A DNA stretch of 56,118 nt from an uncultured Dorea sp. GTDB lineage: Bacteria; Bacillota; Clostridia; Lachnospirales; Lachnospiraceae. The translations under genes were made by a program, and so were the position numbers. The notes beneath the pieces were generated by a model that was given only the letters and a program-made list of their open reading frames with translations, did not search any database and was not told the origin of the DNA. The DNA lies in the NCBI RefSeq assembly GCF_934294775.1, contig NZ_CAKRAH010000016.1, positions 1-56,118 of the forward strand. The letters are read 5' to 3'. Of this stretch, positions 41,843 through 50,512 are shown piece by piece; position 1 is the first letter of the stretch, and each line of letters begins with the position of its first letter.

Positions 41843-41871
41843 ATAATATAGACTTTCGTTTAAAATATCAA
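41843..41871 (-). promoter_or_regulatory. Sigma-A promoter of ftsZ
   Basis: Minus-strand TTGATA (41866-41871), 17-base spacer, TATTAT (41843-41848), in the ftsQ-ftsZ gap about 90 bases before ftsZ. It allows ftsZ dosage to differ from the rest of the operon. Confidence 0.72.
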
Positions 41872-41890
41872 TAGGGTTTCTCTAATTTTC

Positions 41891-42643
41891 TTAATTTTCT
41901 TTTGAATTTTCTTCTTCATCAAAGGTAATCGCTGTATTCTCCTCTGAATATGACTCCAAATGAAGTATTCCTGCTCTTCCATCCAGCTTTTCCACAATTG
42001 GTCCGATCTGTGCGATCTTCTCTGATGATACACTGGTTCCAAGACATGCACGTATATTTTCCAGATACATATACAACTCATGTTCTTCCAATGTGATTTT
42101 TTCTGTCCGGTATCCATACTTCAGACTTTCCTCACATGCCTCCAGTGCCATAGAAAATCTTGCAGCATTCGAAGTCTTCAGTGTCTCATATAATTTCTTT
42201 TTCTTCAGTCTGAAGCCACTGATTTCCGGAACATCCGCCGGTGCTGTATTTTCTTTGCATACTACCAGACCGTCCTTATCAAGCCACAAATATGTCTTCT
42301 TATGCTTCACATATCCGATTACTTCTTTTTCTTTTACTTTTACCTGTACAGTCCAAGGGTTCTTCATGCGGATTTCTATCTCATCCAGACAGGCAGGTTT
42401 TTTACCCATCCCCAGTGCGTATTTCAGCTTCACATATATGGAATTAACCGAAGCTTTGTCATTCTGTACGCAATCGATGATTTCCTGGCTTCCACAATAC
42501 TGATTTCCTGTTACCTGTATCTCCTGTATGTAAAACAGAAGCCCGGCAGCCAGTACCATGATCACAATTCCCAGAATCAATACAACCGCCGCATACAGGC
42601 GATGATTTTTTTTCTTTCTTTTCTTCGATGAGCGATTCCCCAT
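41891..42643 (-). CDS. ftsQ: Cell division protein FtsQ/DivIB
   Basis: DivIB/FtsQ links FtsL and DivIC in the divisome. The 250 residues show a basic cytoplasmic start (SSKKRKKKNHR), one membrane helix (about 18-40), a POTRA domain starting IQEIQVTGNQYCGSQEIIDCVQ with NPWTVQVKVKEKEVIGYV, and the beta domain with TYLWLDKDGLVV...DVPEISGF. Two Cys residues are conserved-looking (YCGSQEIIDCVQ). It sits between ftsW and ftsZ, the position where murG is often also found, but no murG is here. Confidence 0.88.
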   Translation of the reverse strand: MGNRSSKKRKKKNHRLYAAVVLILGIVIMVLAAGLLFYIQEIQVTGNQYCGSQEIIDCVQNDKASVNSIYVKLKYALGMGKKPACLDEIEIRMKNPWTVQVKVKEKEVIGYVKHKKTYLWLDKDGLVVCKENTAPADVPEISGFRLKKKKLYETLKTSNAARFSMALEACEESLKYGYRTEKITLEEHELYMYLENIRACLGTSVSSEKIAQIGPIVEKLDGRAGILHLESYSEENTAITFDEEENSKEN

Positions 42644-42689
42644 ATTTTTCTACATACTTCCTTTCATTCGTGTTTTTCTCGCACGCTTT

Positions 42690-43772
42690 TTATTTTACCA
42701 AAGATGACACATTTAGCACAAGTCCCATTTCAAAAAGTAAGAACATAACTGAAGTTCCCCCATAGCTGATAAAAGGCAGTGTAATCCCGGTATTTGGTAT
42801 GGTATTGGTCACTACTGCAATATTGAGTATGACCTGTATCATCATGTGTGTCATGGCTCCGGTCGCGATCAGAGTGCCTTCCAGGTCCGGCGCATGTGCC
42901 GCAATTACAAAAAATCTCCAGATAAGTATCAAAAACAATATCAGAATCCCAGCTGCTCCTACCAGTCCCAGCTCTTCACAGATAATCGAAAAGATCATAT
43001 CATTCTGTGCTTCCGGTACAAATCCAAGCTTCTGAATGCTGTTTCCAAGTCCATTTCCAAACAGACCGCCAGAACCGATCGCATATAATCCCTGCAGGGT
43101 CTGATATCCTTTCTCATAATTCTCCGGATGTCTCCAGATCTGAAGGCGTTCCAGCCGGTAACTTTCCATTGCAAGAAATACTCCCATAAATGCACATCCA
43201 AGCAGTATCATGATCAAAAACTGCCCATACTTCGGACTAGCTACAAATACAAGTCCCCCTGCAATTCCAAGAATAATGATCGCTGTACTCAGATTATTAG
43301 CCCCTACCAGCCCTACAACAGGAAGCACACTTAGCACAATCTTTCCAACCATAGTTATCTTTCCCATCTTCTTTGCATTGCGTATGATCCGGTCTGTCAG
43401 GAACACGATTACCGCCACTTTTGCAAATTCAGAAGGCTGAAACGAAAACGGGCCCAAAGACAACCATCTTTTGGACCCGTTATATTCATCTCCGATCAGA
43501 AGTACTGCTGCTCCCAGTAGCACAGACAGTATGTAGCCTGCCACTGCCCCTCTTCTCCAGACATGATAATCTATATTTGCTATGACCCACATGCCCGCTA
43601 TCCCCAGTAATGTTGCAAAAGCCTGCTTTTTCAGATAGTAGCATGTGTCTCCGAATTTTATTTCACCATTGTACGAACTTGTGCTGTATAGTATCACCAG
43701 TCCGCTCAGGATAATCATGCCAAGAGCACACAGAAGAATATAGTCACATTTCCACCGTCTTGATTGTGTCAA
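42690..43772 (-). CDS. ftsW: FtsW-type septal peptidoglycan polymerase
   Basis: FtsW is a SEDS glycosyltransferase that polymerises septal peptidoglycan with its partner PBP. The 360 residues have about ten membrane helices, ILYSTSSYNGE, KRWLSLGPFSFQPSEFAK, GANNLSTAIII, YAIGSGGLFGNGLGNSIQKLGFVPEAQNDMIFSIICEELG and the family end TGITLPFISYGGTSVMFLLFEMGLVLNVS. These match FtsW/SpoVE more closely than RodA. It follows murD by 21 bases in the dcw operon, so it is taken as the vegetative FtsW; a paralogue lies at 53340. Confidence 0.9.
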   Translation of the reverse strand: MTQSRRWKCDYILLCALGMIILSGLVILYSTSSYNGEIKFGDTCYYLKKQAFATLLGIAGMWVIANIDYHVWRRGAVAGYILSVLLGAAVLLIGDEYNGSKRWLSLGPFSFQPSEFAKVAVIVFLTDRIIRNAKKMGKITMVGKIVLSVLPVVGLVGANNLSTAIIILGIAGGLVFVASPKYGQFLIMILLGCAFMGVFLAMESYRLERLQIWRHPENYEKGYQTLQGLYAIGSGGLFGNGLGNSIQKLGFVPEAQNDMIFSIICEELGLVGAAGILILFLILIWRFFVIAAHAPDLEGTLIATGAMTHMMIQVILNIAVVTNTIPNTGITLPFISYGGTSVMFLLFEMGLVLNVSSLVK

Positions 43773-43793
43773 TCTGTTTCTCCTTTATAAAAT

Positions 43794-45149
43794 TTATAAG
43801 GATTTTACGATTTCTTTAAACTTTTCTCCTCGTACTTCATAGCTTGGGAACATATCCCAGCTTGCGCACGCTGGCGAAAGCAGTACAGCTTCTCCCGACT
43901 CTGCAATCTTCGCTGCCGTCAGCACTGCCTCTTCAAATGTGTCTGCAAATTCATAATCTGTAAATCCACATTTTCTGGCATCTTCTGCAATCTTTTCTTT
44001 CGTATCTCCAATCAGGATCAGTTTTTTCACTTTCCCGTCAAAGCTGTTGATCCACTCTGTATACTCAGAACCTTTGTCATATCCACCACCGATCAGTACC
44101 GTTGGTCTGTTCATCGCCTGGATACCTTTGATCGCAGCATCCGGATTAGTTCCCTTAGAATCATTATAGTATGCAACACCATCTTTTTCTGTTACATATT
44201 CGATTCTGTGTTCAACCCCTTTAAATGCTTTTACACTTTCACGGATTTTTTCTCCCGGAACACCATAAACTGCTGCCATAGCGCATGCTGCCATTACATT
44301 TTCATGATTATGGGTTCCAAGGATCTGGAGTTCATCTACATGGCAGATCTTCTCTGATACATTGCCATAATGGTAAATAATGTTACCATCTTCCAGATAA
44401 ATTCCTTCTTCTAGTTTACGCTGGCTGCTGAAATATAGAACCTTCGCTTTTACTTCTTTTCCAAATTCTCTTGTCAGCTCGTCCTCGTAATTCAGGATAC
44501 AGTAATCATCTTCCGTCTGGTTCTTTGCAATATTTTTCTTTGCATTCACATATGCTTCCATCGTATGATGACGATTCAGATGATCTGGTGTAAAGTTCAG
44601 GATTGCACTGACTCTTGGTCTGAAATCAACGATACTTTCCAGCTGGAAGCTGCTCATCTCTGCAACGGTGATCGTATCATCTGTCATAAGTGATGCTGCT
44701 GTTGTATACGGAGTTCCGATATTTCCAACGACGTACACATTATCCTGATAATTCTTCATAATCTCACCAAGGAGTGTTGTGGTTGTTGTCTTTCCGTTTG
44801 TTCCTGTAATTGCAAGCACATCTCCCTTACCGTACTGATATGCAAGCTCTACTTCTCCGATCACTGTCACTCCATGCTTACGCATCTTCTCGATTACAGG
44901 AAGATCGGTCGGTACCCCCGGACTTAAAACCGTCATATCAAGGTTTTCTAATATCTCTTCCGGAAATTCTCCGATTACAATCTTTGCATTGCTGTCTTCG
45001 CCAAGCTGTTTTCTTACTTTTTCTTCTGTCAGTTTCTGATTGCCATCATACAGTACTACATCTGCTCCGTGTGCCTCAAGAATCTTACCAGCTCCGATTC
45101 CGCTGATTCCCAGACCAAATACAAGTACTTTTTTGTTCTTTACTTCCAT
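43794..45149 (-). CDS. murD: UDP-N-acetylmuramoyl-L-alanine--D-glutamate ligase
   Basis: MurD adds D-glutamate to UDP-MurNAc-L-Ala in the cytosol. The 451 residues show the N-terminal Rossmann-like UDP-binding domain (VLVFGLGISGIGAGKIL), the ATP P-loop ITGTNGKTTTT (about residues 114-124), NFTPDHLNRHHTMEAYVNAK, HNHENVMAACAMA, GVEHRIEYV and YNDSKGTNPDAAIKGI. Length and motifs are standard. It follows mraY closely (10 bases) and precedes ftsW. Confidence 0.95.
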   Translation of the reverse strand: MEVKNKKVLVFGLGISGIGAGKILEAHGADVVLYDGNQKLTEEKVRKQLGEDSNAKIVIGEFPEEILENLDMTVLSPGVPTDLPVIEKMRKHGVTVIGEVELAYQYGKGDVLAITGTNGKTTTTTLLGEIMKNYQDNVYVVGNIGTPYTTAASLMTDDTITVAEMSSFQLESIVDFRPRVSAILNFTPDHLNRHHTMEAYVNAKKNIAKNQTEDDYCILNYEDELTREFGKEVKAKVLYFSSQRKLEEGIYLEDGNIIYHYGNVSEKICHVDELQILGTHNHENVMAACAMAAVYGVPGEKIRESVKAFKGVEHRIEYVTEKDGVAYYNDSKGTNPDAAIKGIQAMNRPTVLIGGGYDKGSEYTEWINSFDGKVKKLILIGDTKEKIAEDARKCGFTDYEFADTFEEAVLTAAKIAESGEAVLLSPACASWDMFPSYEVRGEKFKEIVKSL

Positions 45150-45158
45150 GATATCCTC

Positions 45159-46115
45159 CTACATAGCCATCAGGGCGATCAGGCAGAGTATTGCTGTGAT
45201 AATTGAAAATACAGCTACAACTCTTGTCTCTGACCATCCACACAGTTCAAAATGATGATGTATCGGCGCCATTTTAAATATTCTTTTCCCGCCGGTCTTT
45301 TTAAAATATGTTACCTGGATCATAACGGATAACACCTCTACCAGGTAAATGAATCCTACGATAATAATAAATATCGGCATCTGAAGCATGTAAGCAGCTG
45401 AAGCCACAAATCCTCCCAGCGCTAAAGAACCGGTATCTCCCATAAATACACTTGCCGGATATACGTTAAACAGTAAGAAGCCGAGAAGCGCACCTACTAC
45501 TGCACATGTAACTGGTTCGATTCCGCTTTTTGTACCGATTGCCACAACAGTAAAGAACGTTGCAACTAATACAGTAACGCTCGAAGCAAGACCATCCAGA
45601 CCATCCGTAAAGTTTACACCGTTTACCGTTCCGATGACTACAAAGAACATTAATGGAATTGCTACCCATCCGATATCGAGATACTTTCCTCCCGAAAATG
45701 GGATCAGCATTGTAAGCGGAACTTTTGCAAACTTCACCATGTAGAATGCAAAGATTGCTGTTACTACAATCTGAAGTGCCATCTTCTGCTTCGGATATAA
45801 TCCATCCGAACGTTTCATTACTACTTTCAGATAATCATCCAAAAATCCAATCAGTCCAAATCCGAGTGTCAGAAACAGAATCGGAATGATCTTTGGATAA
45901 CGGCCAATATAAAACACCGATGTGATCACTACCGACAGCAGGATCATCACACCACCCATCGTAGGGGTTCCTGCTTTTTTCAGATGTGATTTTACACCAT
46001 CTTCTCTCTCTGTCTGATCCATCTTCAGTCGTCTGAGTACCGGTATTACAAGCGGACCTAAAATCACACTCAATACAAACGAAATCAATACTGGAATAAA
46101 TACCTTATAATCCAT
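45159..46115 (-). CDS. mraY: Phospho-N-acetylmuramoyl-pentapeptide-transferase
   Basis: MraY makes lipid I by joining UDP-MurNAc-pentapeptide to undecaprenyl phosphate at the inner membrane face. The 318 residues have about ten membrane helices, KKAGTPTMGGVMIL, FLDDYLKV, the catalytic VNFTDGLDGLA, MGDTGSLALGG, and PIHHHFELCGWSE. The length matches Firmicutes MraY. It follows the second PBP by 65 bases and is coupled to murD. Confidence 0.95.
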   Translation of the reverse strand: MDYKVFIPVLISFVLSVILGPLVIPVLRRLKMDQTEREDGVKSHLKKAGTPTMGGVMILLSVVITSVFYIGRYPKIIPILFLTLGFGLIGFLDDYLKVVMKRSDGLYPKQKMALQIVVTAIFAFYMVKFAKVPLTMLIPFSGGKYLDIGWVAIPLMFFVVIGTVNGVNFTDGLDGLASSVTVLVATFFTVVAIGTKSGIEPVTCAVVGALLGFLLFNVYPASVFMGDTGSLALGGFVASAAYMLQMPIFIIIVGFIYLVEVLSVMIQVTYFKKTGGKRIFKMAPIHHHFELCGWSETRVVAVFSIITAILCLIALMAM

Positions 46116-46180
46116 AATCCACCTCTTTAAATCTTTTGTTATTCAGTTAATCTCTAACTTCACATAGTATACTGCATTTC

Positions 46181-47902
46181 CTATTGTTTTTCAATGCCAA
46201 GATAGGGCAATATATTTTCAAAAATATTACCGATCACCGGCGCTGCAATCGTTCCTCCGTAATAGACTCCCTGCGGATTATAGATCACGCACATCCCAAG
46301 GATCTCCGGATGATCTGCCGGTGCAAATCCTACAAACGATGAAATGTACCTGTTCGCACTTCGTGGCAAAGTCTGGGATGTTGCAGTCTTACCTCCGATC
46401 CGGTATCCTTCTACATATGCGTTTTTTCCGGATCCTTCCGCAACTACGCTTTCCAACAGCACACGCATGGTTTCTGATGTTTTTTCCGAAACGATATGTT
46501 TCTTTTCTTTATACTGGAATGTTTTTATGGTCTTTTCCTCATCATTTTGAATGCTTACTCCAAAATGTGGTGTTACTCTCCTTCCTCCGTTGATCAATGC
46601 ACTTACTGTTGTGCCAAGCTGGATCGGCGTAATCTGAAACGACTGTCCAAAGCTTAAGGTTGCAAGCTCCACCTGTCCGATATTCTCCTTTTTATGCATG
46701 ATTGTTCCCGCTTCCCCTGGAATGTCCACACCAGTCAGTTCCATCAGACCGAACTGGTCGAAATAATCACAAAAGCGGTCTACTCCAAGACGAAGTCCAA
46801 CTTCTATAAATACAGGATTACACGAATTCTGTATTCCTTCTGTAAAATTTTCTGCTCCATGTCCTCCGACTTTATGACACCGTATCTTTCTATCTTCCAC
46901 AATCTTATATCCCGGACAGCTAAAGCGGTCTTCCAGATGAACCACTCCTGCCTCCAGGCCTGCTGATGCCGTGATAATTTTAAACGTGCTTCCCGGTTCA
47001 TACGTGTCATTGATACACCCATTTCTCCACATCTGATTCAGTGCATCCTGTTTCTCAGTATCTGTAAGATTATTTTCGTCTGTTTCTATCAGTTCAAATG
47101 GCTGATTCAGATCAAACTCTGGAACATTTACCATCGCATAAATTTCTCCGTTTTGTGGATTCATAAGCAGAATTGCCACTTTATCTGCTTCTTTTTCCTG
47201 CCTGACTTTTTCAGCCATCTGCATCGCATACATCTGCATATTATAATCCAGACTGATCTTCAACGTGTTTCCGGCAACCGGTTCCATACGGTCTTCTGCA
47301 ACATTTTCAAGTTCTACACCTCTTGCGTCTGTTGTTGTAAGAATCTTACCATCTATTCCTTTCAGATATTTTTCATATCTGACTTCCAGACCGATAATTC
47401 CCTGATTGTCTCCTCCGGTAAAGCCAAGGACCTTGGATGCAAGCCTGTCATATGGATAATAACGCTTAAAATCTTCATCAACTTTCACTCCCGCAAGTCC
47501 CAGATTACGGATTTTGTCTCCTGTCTTTTTATCTACATTTGACTTAATACGCTCTATGGCGGAAATTTTTCCGACTCTTTTCCGGATTACTTCTTGATCC
47601 ATTTCTAACAGCTCCGAAAGCTCTGCAATGATCTTCTCCGGTTCTTTTATCTGACTGTGAATGACAGATATCGTACATACCGTGCAGTTCGTTGCCAAAA
47701 CCACCCCATTCCTGTCTATAATCTCACCTCTGGCAGCTTTGATATCCCTTTCCCGTTCATGAAGATCTTCTGCTTTTTTCTGATAATATTCCGCATCAAA
47801 CACCATCAGATATACCAGTCTTCCCACCAGATACATGATCATAAAAAGCGCACAGCCAAACACAATACATATTTTCTTTTTATGAAATGTCTTGCTCTTC
47901 AT
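46181..47902 (-). CDS. Class B penicillin-binding protein with KTA in place of KTG
   Basis: The 573-residue protein has a cytoplasmic basic start (MKSKTFHKKK), one membrane helix (about 11-33), the class B dimerisation domain (AARGEIIDRNGVVLATN), and a transpeptidase with STFK (Ser305-Lys308) and SCN (360-362). The third motif is GGKTATSQ, i.e. K505-T-A507 where almost all transpeptidases have KTG. It resembles the FtsI/SpoVD group but has no PASTA domains. It may be the sporulation-specific partner of the second FtsW/SpoVE, or a specialised division enzyme. No good ribosome site precedes its ATG: the only G-run (GGGG) is inside a stem-loop that ends 3 bases before it. Confidence 0.85.
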   Translation of the reverse strand: MKSKTFHKKKICIVFGCALFMIMYLVGRLVYLMVFDAEYYQKKAEDLHERERDIKAARGEIIDRNGVVLATNCTVCTISVIHSQIKEPEKIIAELSELLEMDQEVIRKRVGKISAIERIKSNVDKKTGDKIRNLGLAGVKVDEDFKRYYPYDRLASKVLGFTGGDNQGIIGLEVRYEKYLKGIDGKILTTTDARGVELENVAEDRMEPVAGNTLKISLDYNMQMYAMQMAEKVRQEKEADKVAILLMNPQNGEIYAMVNVPEFDLNQPFELIETDENNLTDTEKQDALNQMWRNGCINDTYEPGSTFKIITASAGLEAGVVHLEDRFSCPGYKIVEDRKIRCHKVGGHGAENFTEGIQNSCNPVFIEVGLRLGVDRFCDYFDQFGLMELTGVDIPGEAGTIMHKKENIGQVELATLSFGQSFQITPIQLGTTVSALINGGRRVTPHFGVSIQNDEEKTIKTFQYKEKKHIVSEKTSETMRVLLESVVAEGSGKNAYVEGYRIGGKTATSQTLPRSANRYISSFVGFAPADHPEILGMCVIYNPQGVYYGGTIAAPVIGNIFENILPYLGIEKQ

Positions 47903-47954
47903 AAAAACCCCATAAAAGCTTTCTTTATCAATCTATGAAAGCCTCTATGGGGTT
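47903..47954 (-). terminator. Long stem-loop ending next to the second PBP start codon
   Basis: Minus strand 47937-47954 (AACCCCATAGAGGCTTTC) pairs with 47906-47923 (GAAAGCTTTTATGGGGTT) over all 18 positions, with two G-U pairs, around a 13-base loop. The stem's last TT plus TTT gives five U residues, then the ATG of the next gene. It has the form of an intrinsic terminator; it also buries the only G-rich candidate ribosome site (GGGG) in its 3' arm. Confidence 0.82.
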
Positions 47955-47964
47955 ATGATATTGA

Positions 47965-49908
47965 TTATTGTGCTGTATCTGTTGTGGTTGTTGTATCTGT
48001 TGCCGTATCTGTTGTAGTTGTTGTATCTGCCGCTGTATCTGTTGTGGCATCTGTCGCTGTATCACCTGTTGTGGCATCCGCAGCTTTTTCAATTCCAAGA
48101 TAAGGGAAGATATCTGTCATAATCTGTGATGCAAGCTGTGTAGCGTACCCGCTGTTCGCCTGATATTCCACATTCGGCTCATCAATGACTACATATACCA
48201 TAACCTGTGGATTCTCCTGCGGGGCATATCCGATGAACGATACCAGGTATTTTCCATTACCACGAGGTAATTTTTCCGCTGTACCTGTCTTTCCTCCGAC
48301 TGCATAACCTTCTACAGCTGCTGTTGCTCCGGTTCCTTCTTCCACAACTCCCAGCATATAATCTTTTATGATTTCGCTGGTCTCCTGTGAGATGGTCTTT
48401 TTTACCAGCACCGGATCTTTATTCTCTGTGACATTTCCATTTTCATCCTGTATCTGCTTCACGACATGTGGTTCATAATAATTCCCACCGTTGATCAGTG
48501 AACAGAACGATGCTGCCATCTGCGTCATTGTAACATTAAAGTTCTGACCAAATGCATTCGTCGCCAGGCTGGCCGCATCCATCTTTTCCGGTGTATACAA
48601 AAGTCCACTGGTTTCTCCTTCTCCCGGCAGATCAATTCCTGTATACTCACCAAATCCAAACAGTTTCTGGTATCTGCTGAATTCTTCTGTTCCTATCTTG
48701 GCTCCAATCTGCATCAGTGCAACGTTGCAGGAGTTTTCAAGTGCTTCTTTCAGAGTCTCCGTTCCATGTCCTTTTCTGTTACTACAGTGAATGTCATGGT
48801 CGCCTACATGCATAACACCATTACATACGTAAGTTTCATCGCCTTTTAAAATTCCGGTCTCCAGTCCTGCCGAAATTGTAAACGGCTTAAATGTAGATCC
48901 CGGCTCATACGTATCACTTACACAAAAATTCTTCCAGAGTTCATTTAATTTTTCCAGCTTCTCATCACTTGACATGCTTTTAATTGTGTCTTTCGAGTAG
49001 TATCTGGTAAGATCTCTGGGATTATTCAAATCGTAATTTGGATAGGAGGCTTCTGCAAGTATTTCTCCATTCTGTGGATTCATGACGATAACACCTGTAC
49101 TTTTGCTTCCTTCTCCTTCTGTTTCTTCATCCTTATGTTCTTCGTTAAACGCCAGGATATGCTGTTCTACAATGCTTTGAACCTGAAGGTCAATCGTAGA
49201 CACTACTGTACTTCCGTTCGCCGGTTCTTTCACCGTTCTTTCAAACCCTGAATTTTCGTCCACATATCCATACTCTCTTCCGTTCGTGCCATTCAGGCTG
49301 GAATTATAAGAAGCTTCAATTCCATTACTTCCTACATTTCCATTGGTTGTGAATCCAATCACATCACTTGCAAGTGTATTATATGGATATTTTCTCTCAT
49401 AATCTTCTTCCAACCATACACCTTGTACATTCGGATGCTTCTCTGTATCTTCGGATATTTTCGTGAATTTTTGTGCGTCTTCATAACTGACACCTGTTTT
49501 TACAATCAGGTAACGGCTGTTCGGATTCTTTTTCACCTGCTTACGCACTGTGTTCTTCTTAAGATTAAAACATTTTTTTAATGCATTCAGTGTCGGATTC
49601 ATATATTTCTTTTTGCTAGTCAGTATCTCCGCATCAATAATTACATTGTATACTCTTTCACTGGTTGCGAGCTTGGTTCCGTTGCGGTCAATGATGTCTC
49701 CCCGCTTAAATGGAATCGTATGGTTATTATACTGTTGCTGGTCCAGTACTACTTTTGTGTATTTTTCACCTTTTGTTGCATTGATAACGGTAATCCATCC
49801 TATCAAGAAAACAAAAGCTAGTATTATTGCCCCAAAGAGCATTACTAGCTTTTTCTTCATAAAGTTTGAAATTTTTCTTTTAAAAAAACTGCTGTCTTTT
49901 CTTGCCAT
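47965..49908 (-). CDS. ftsI: Division transpeptidase FtsI/PBP2-type
   Basis: A class B PBP that crosslinks septal peptidoglycan together with FtsW. The 647 residues show a basic cytoplasmic start, one membrane helix (about 20-43), the dimerisation domain (FKRGDIIDRNGTKLATS), and a transpeptidase with STFK (Ser338), SCN (393-395) and KTG (540-542). No PASTA domain is seen. After the domain end (PYLGIEKAA, about 608) a tail of about 38 residues is made almost only of Thr, Asp and Ala in repeats of TTTTTDTATD type, coded by a GTTGTATCT-like DNA repeat (47970-48080). It follows ftsL by 8 bases. Confidence 0.92.
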   Translation of the reverse strand: MARKDSSFFKRKISNFMKKKLVMLFGAIILAFVFLIGWITVINATKGEKYTKVVLDQQQYNNHTIPFKRGDIIDRNGTKLATSERVYNVIIDAEILTSKKKYMNPTLNALKKCFNLKKNTVRKQVKKNPNSRYLIVKTGVSYEDAQKFTKISEDTEKHPNVQGVWLEEDYERKYPYNTLASDVIGFTTNGNVGSNGIEASYNSSLNGTNGREYGYVDENSGFERTVKEPANGSTVVSTIDLQVQSIVEQHILAFNEEHKDEETEGEGSKSTGVIVMNPQNGEILAEASYPNYDLNNPRDLTRYYSKDTIKSMSSDEKLEKLNELWKNFCVSDTYEPGSTFKPFTISAGLETGILKGDETYVCNGVMHVGDHDIHCSNRKGHGTETLKEALENSCNVALMQIGAKIGTEEFSRYQKLFGFGEYTGIDLPGEGETSGLLYTPEKMDAASLATNAFGQNFNVTMTQMAASFCSLINGGNYYEPHVVKQIQDENGNVTENKDPVLVKKTISQETSEIIKDYMLGVVEEGTGATAAVEGYAVGGKTGTAEKLPRGNGKYLVSFIGYAPQENPQVMVYVVIDEPNVEYQANSGYATQLASQIMTDIFPYLGIEKAADATTGDTATDATTDTAADTTTTTDTATDTTTTTDTAQ

Positions 49909-49916
49909 CGTCTCAC

Positions 49917-50474
49917 CTATTTCTTATTCTTGTCCGACTGAGCAAGCACTCCGCTTTCCGGTATGTTATCATACTGCTTTACATAATCCGTAGCTGGATC
50001 ATCATATTCTACAATCTGATCCGGCGAAGCATATGTCATTCCAAGCTGGTTAATCGCTCTTTCACGAACTTCATCCAGATTTACAGAATCTACAACTGCA
50101 TTATACTTCGTTGTATTTTCTTCTTTTAAATTTGCAAGTTCTTCCTGAAGCGCCGTAACCTGTTTGGAGCTTTTTGTCATCTCTGACTGCAAACGTACAT
50201 AATTAACGCAAAGCAGTAACGCAACCGTTGCTGCAACTGCCAGAAATACTACATATGCCGCATTCATGTGAAGCGCGCGTTTCCTATTTCTTTGTACCTG
50301 TCTGCTTACTCTTTTTTTCGGTTCTGTGGGTGACTTCCGGCGTTCTGGTCCACGTTCCGGTTTTGTAACCACATTACCATACATATATATCGGTTCAGAT
50401 CTGTGATTTGCAGAGCTATAGCTATATGCACCGGATTGGCGTCTTTCATTTGCATAAAGTCTGTTCGATGCCAT
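49917..50474 (-). CDS. ftsL: Cell division protein FtsL
   Basis: FtsL is a bitopic divisome protein that activates FtsWI. The 185-residue chain has a long basic, Tyr/Arg-rich cytoplasmic part (about 1-70), a membrane helix (YVVFLAVAATVALLLCVNYV, about 74-93) and an outside coiled coil (SSKQVTALQEELANLKEENTTKYNAVV) followed by LDEVRERAINQLGMTYASPDQIVEY, the typical FtsL/septum-formation-initiator end. Its position between rsmH and ftsI supports the name. The N-terminus is longer than in Bacillus FtsL. Confidence 0.87.
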   Translation of the reverse strand: MASNRLYANERRQSGAYSYSSANHRSEPIYMYGNVVTKPERGPERRKSPTEPKKRVSRQVQRNRKRALHMNAAYVVFLAVAATVALLLCVNYVRLQSEMTKSSKQVTALQEELANLKEENTTKYNAVVDSVNLDEVRERAINQLGMTYASPDQIVEYDDPATDYVKQYDNIPESGVLAQSDKNKK

Positions 50475-50512
50475 TGCGCCACCCCTTTCTATCTGCTGCT
50501 ATCCCCGGTCAG

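Noticed and set aside
47970..48080. CRISPR-like or minisatellite array
   Set aside because: The short GTTGTATCT-type repeats are in frame inside ftsI and encode a Thr/Asp/Ala tail; there are no spacers.
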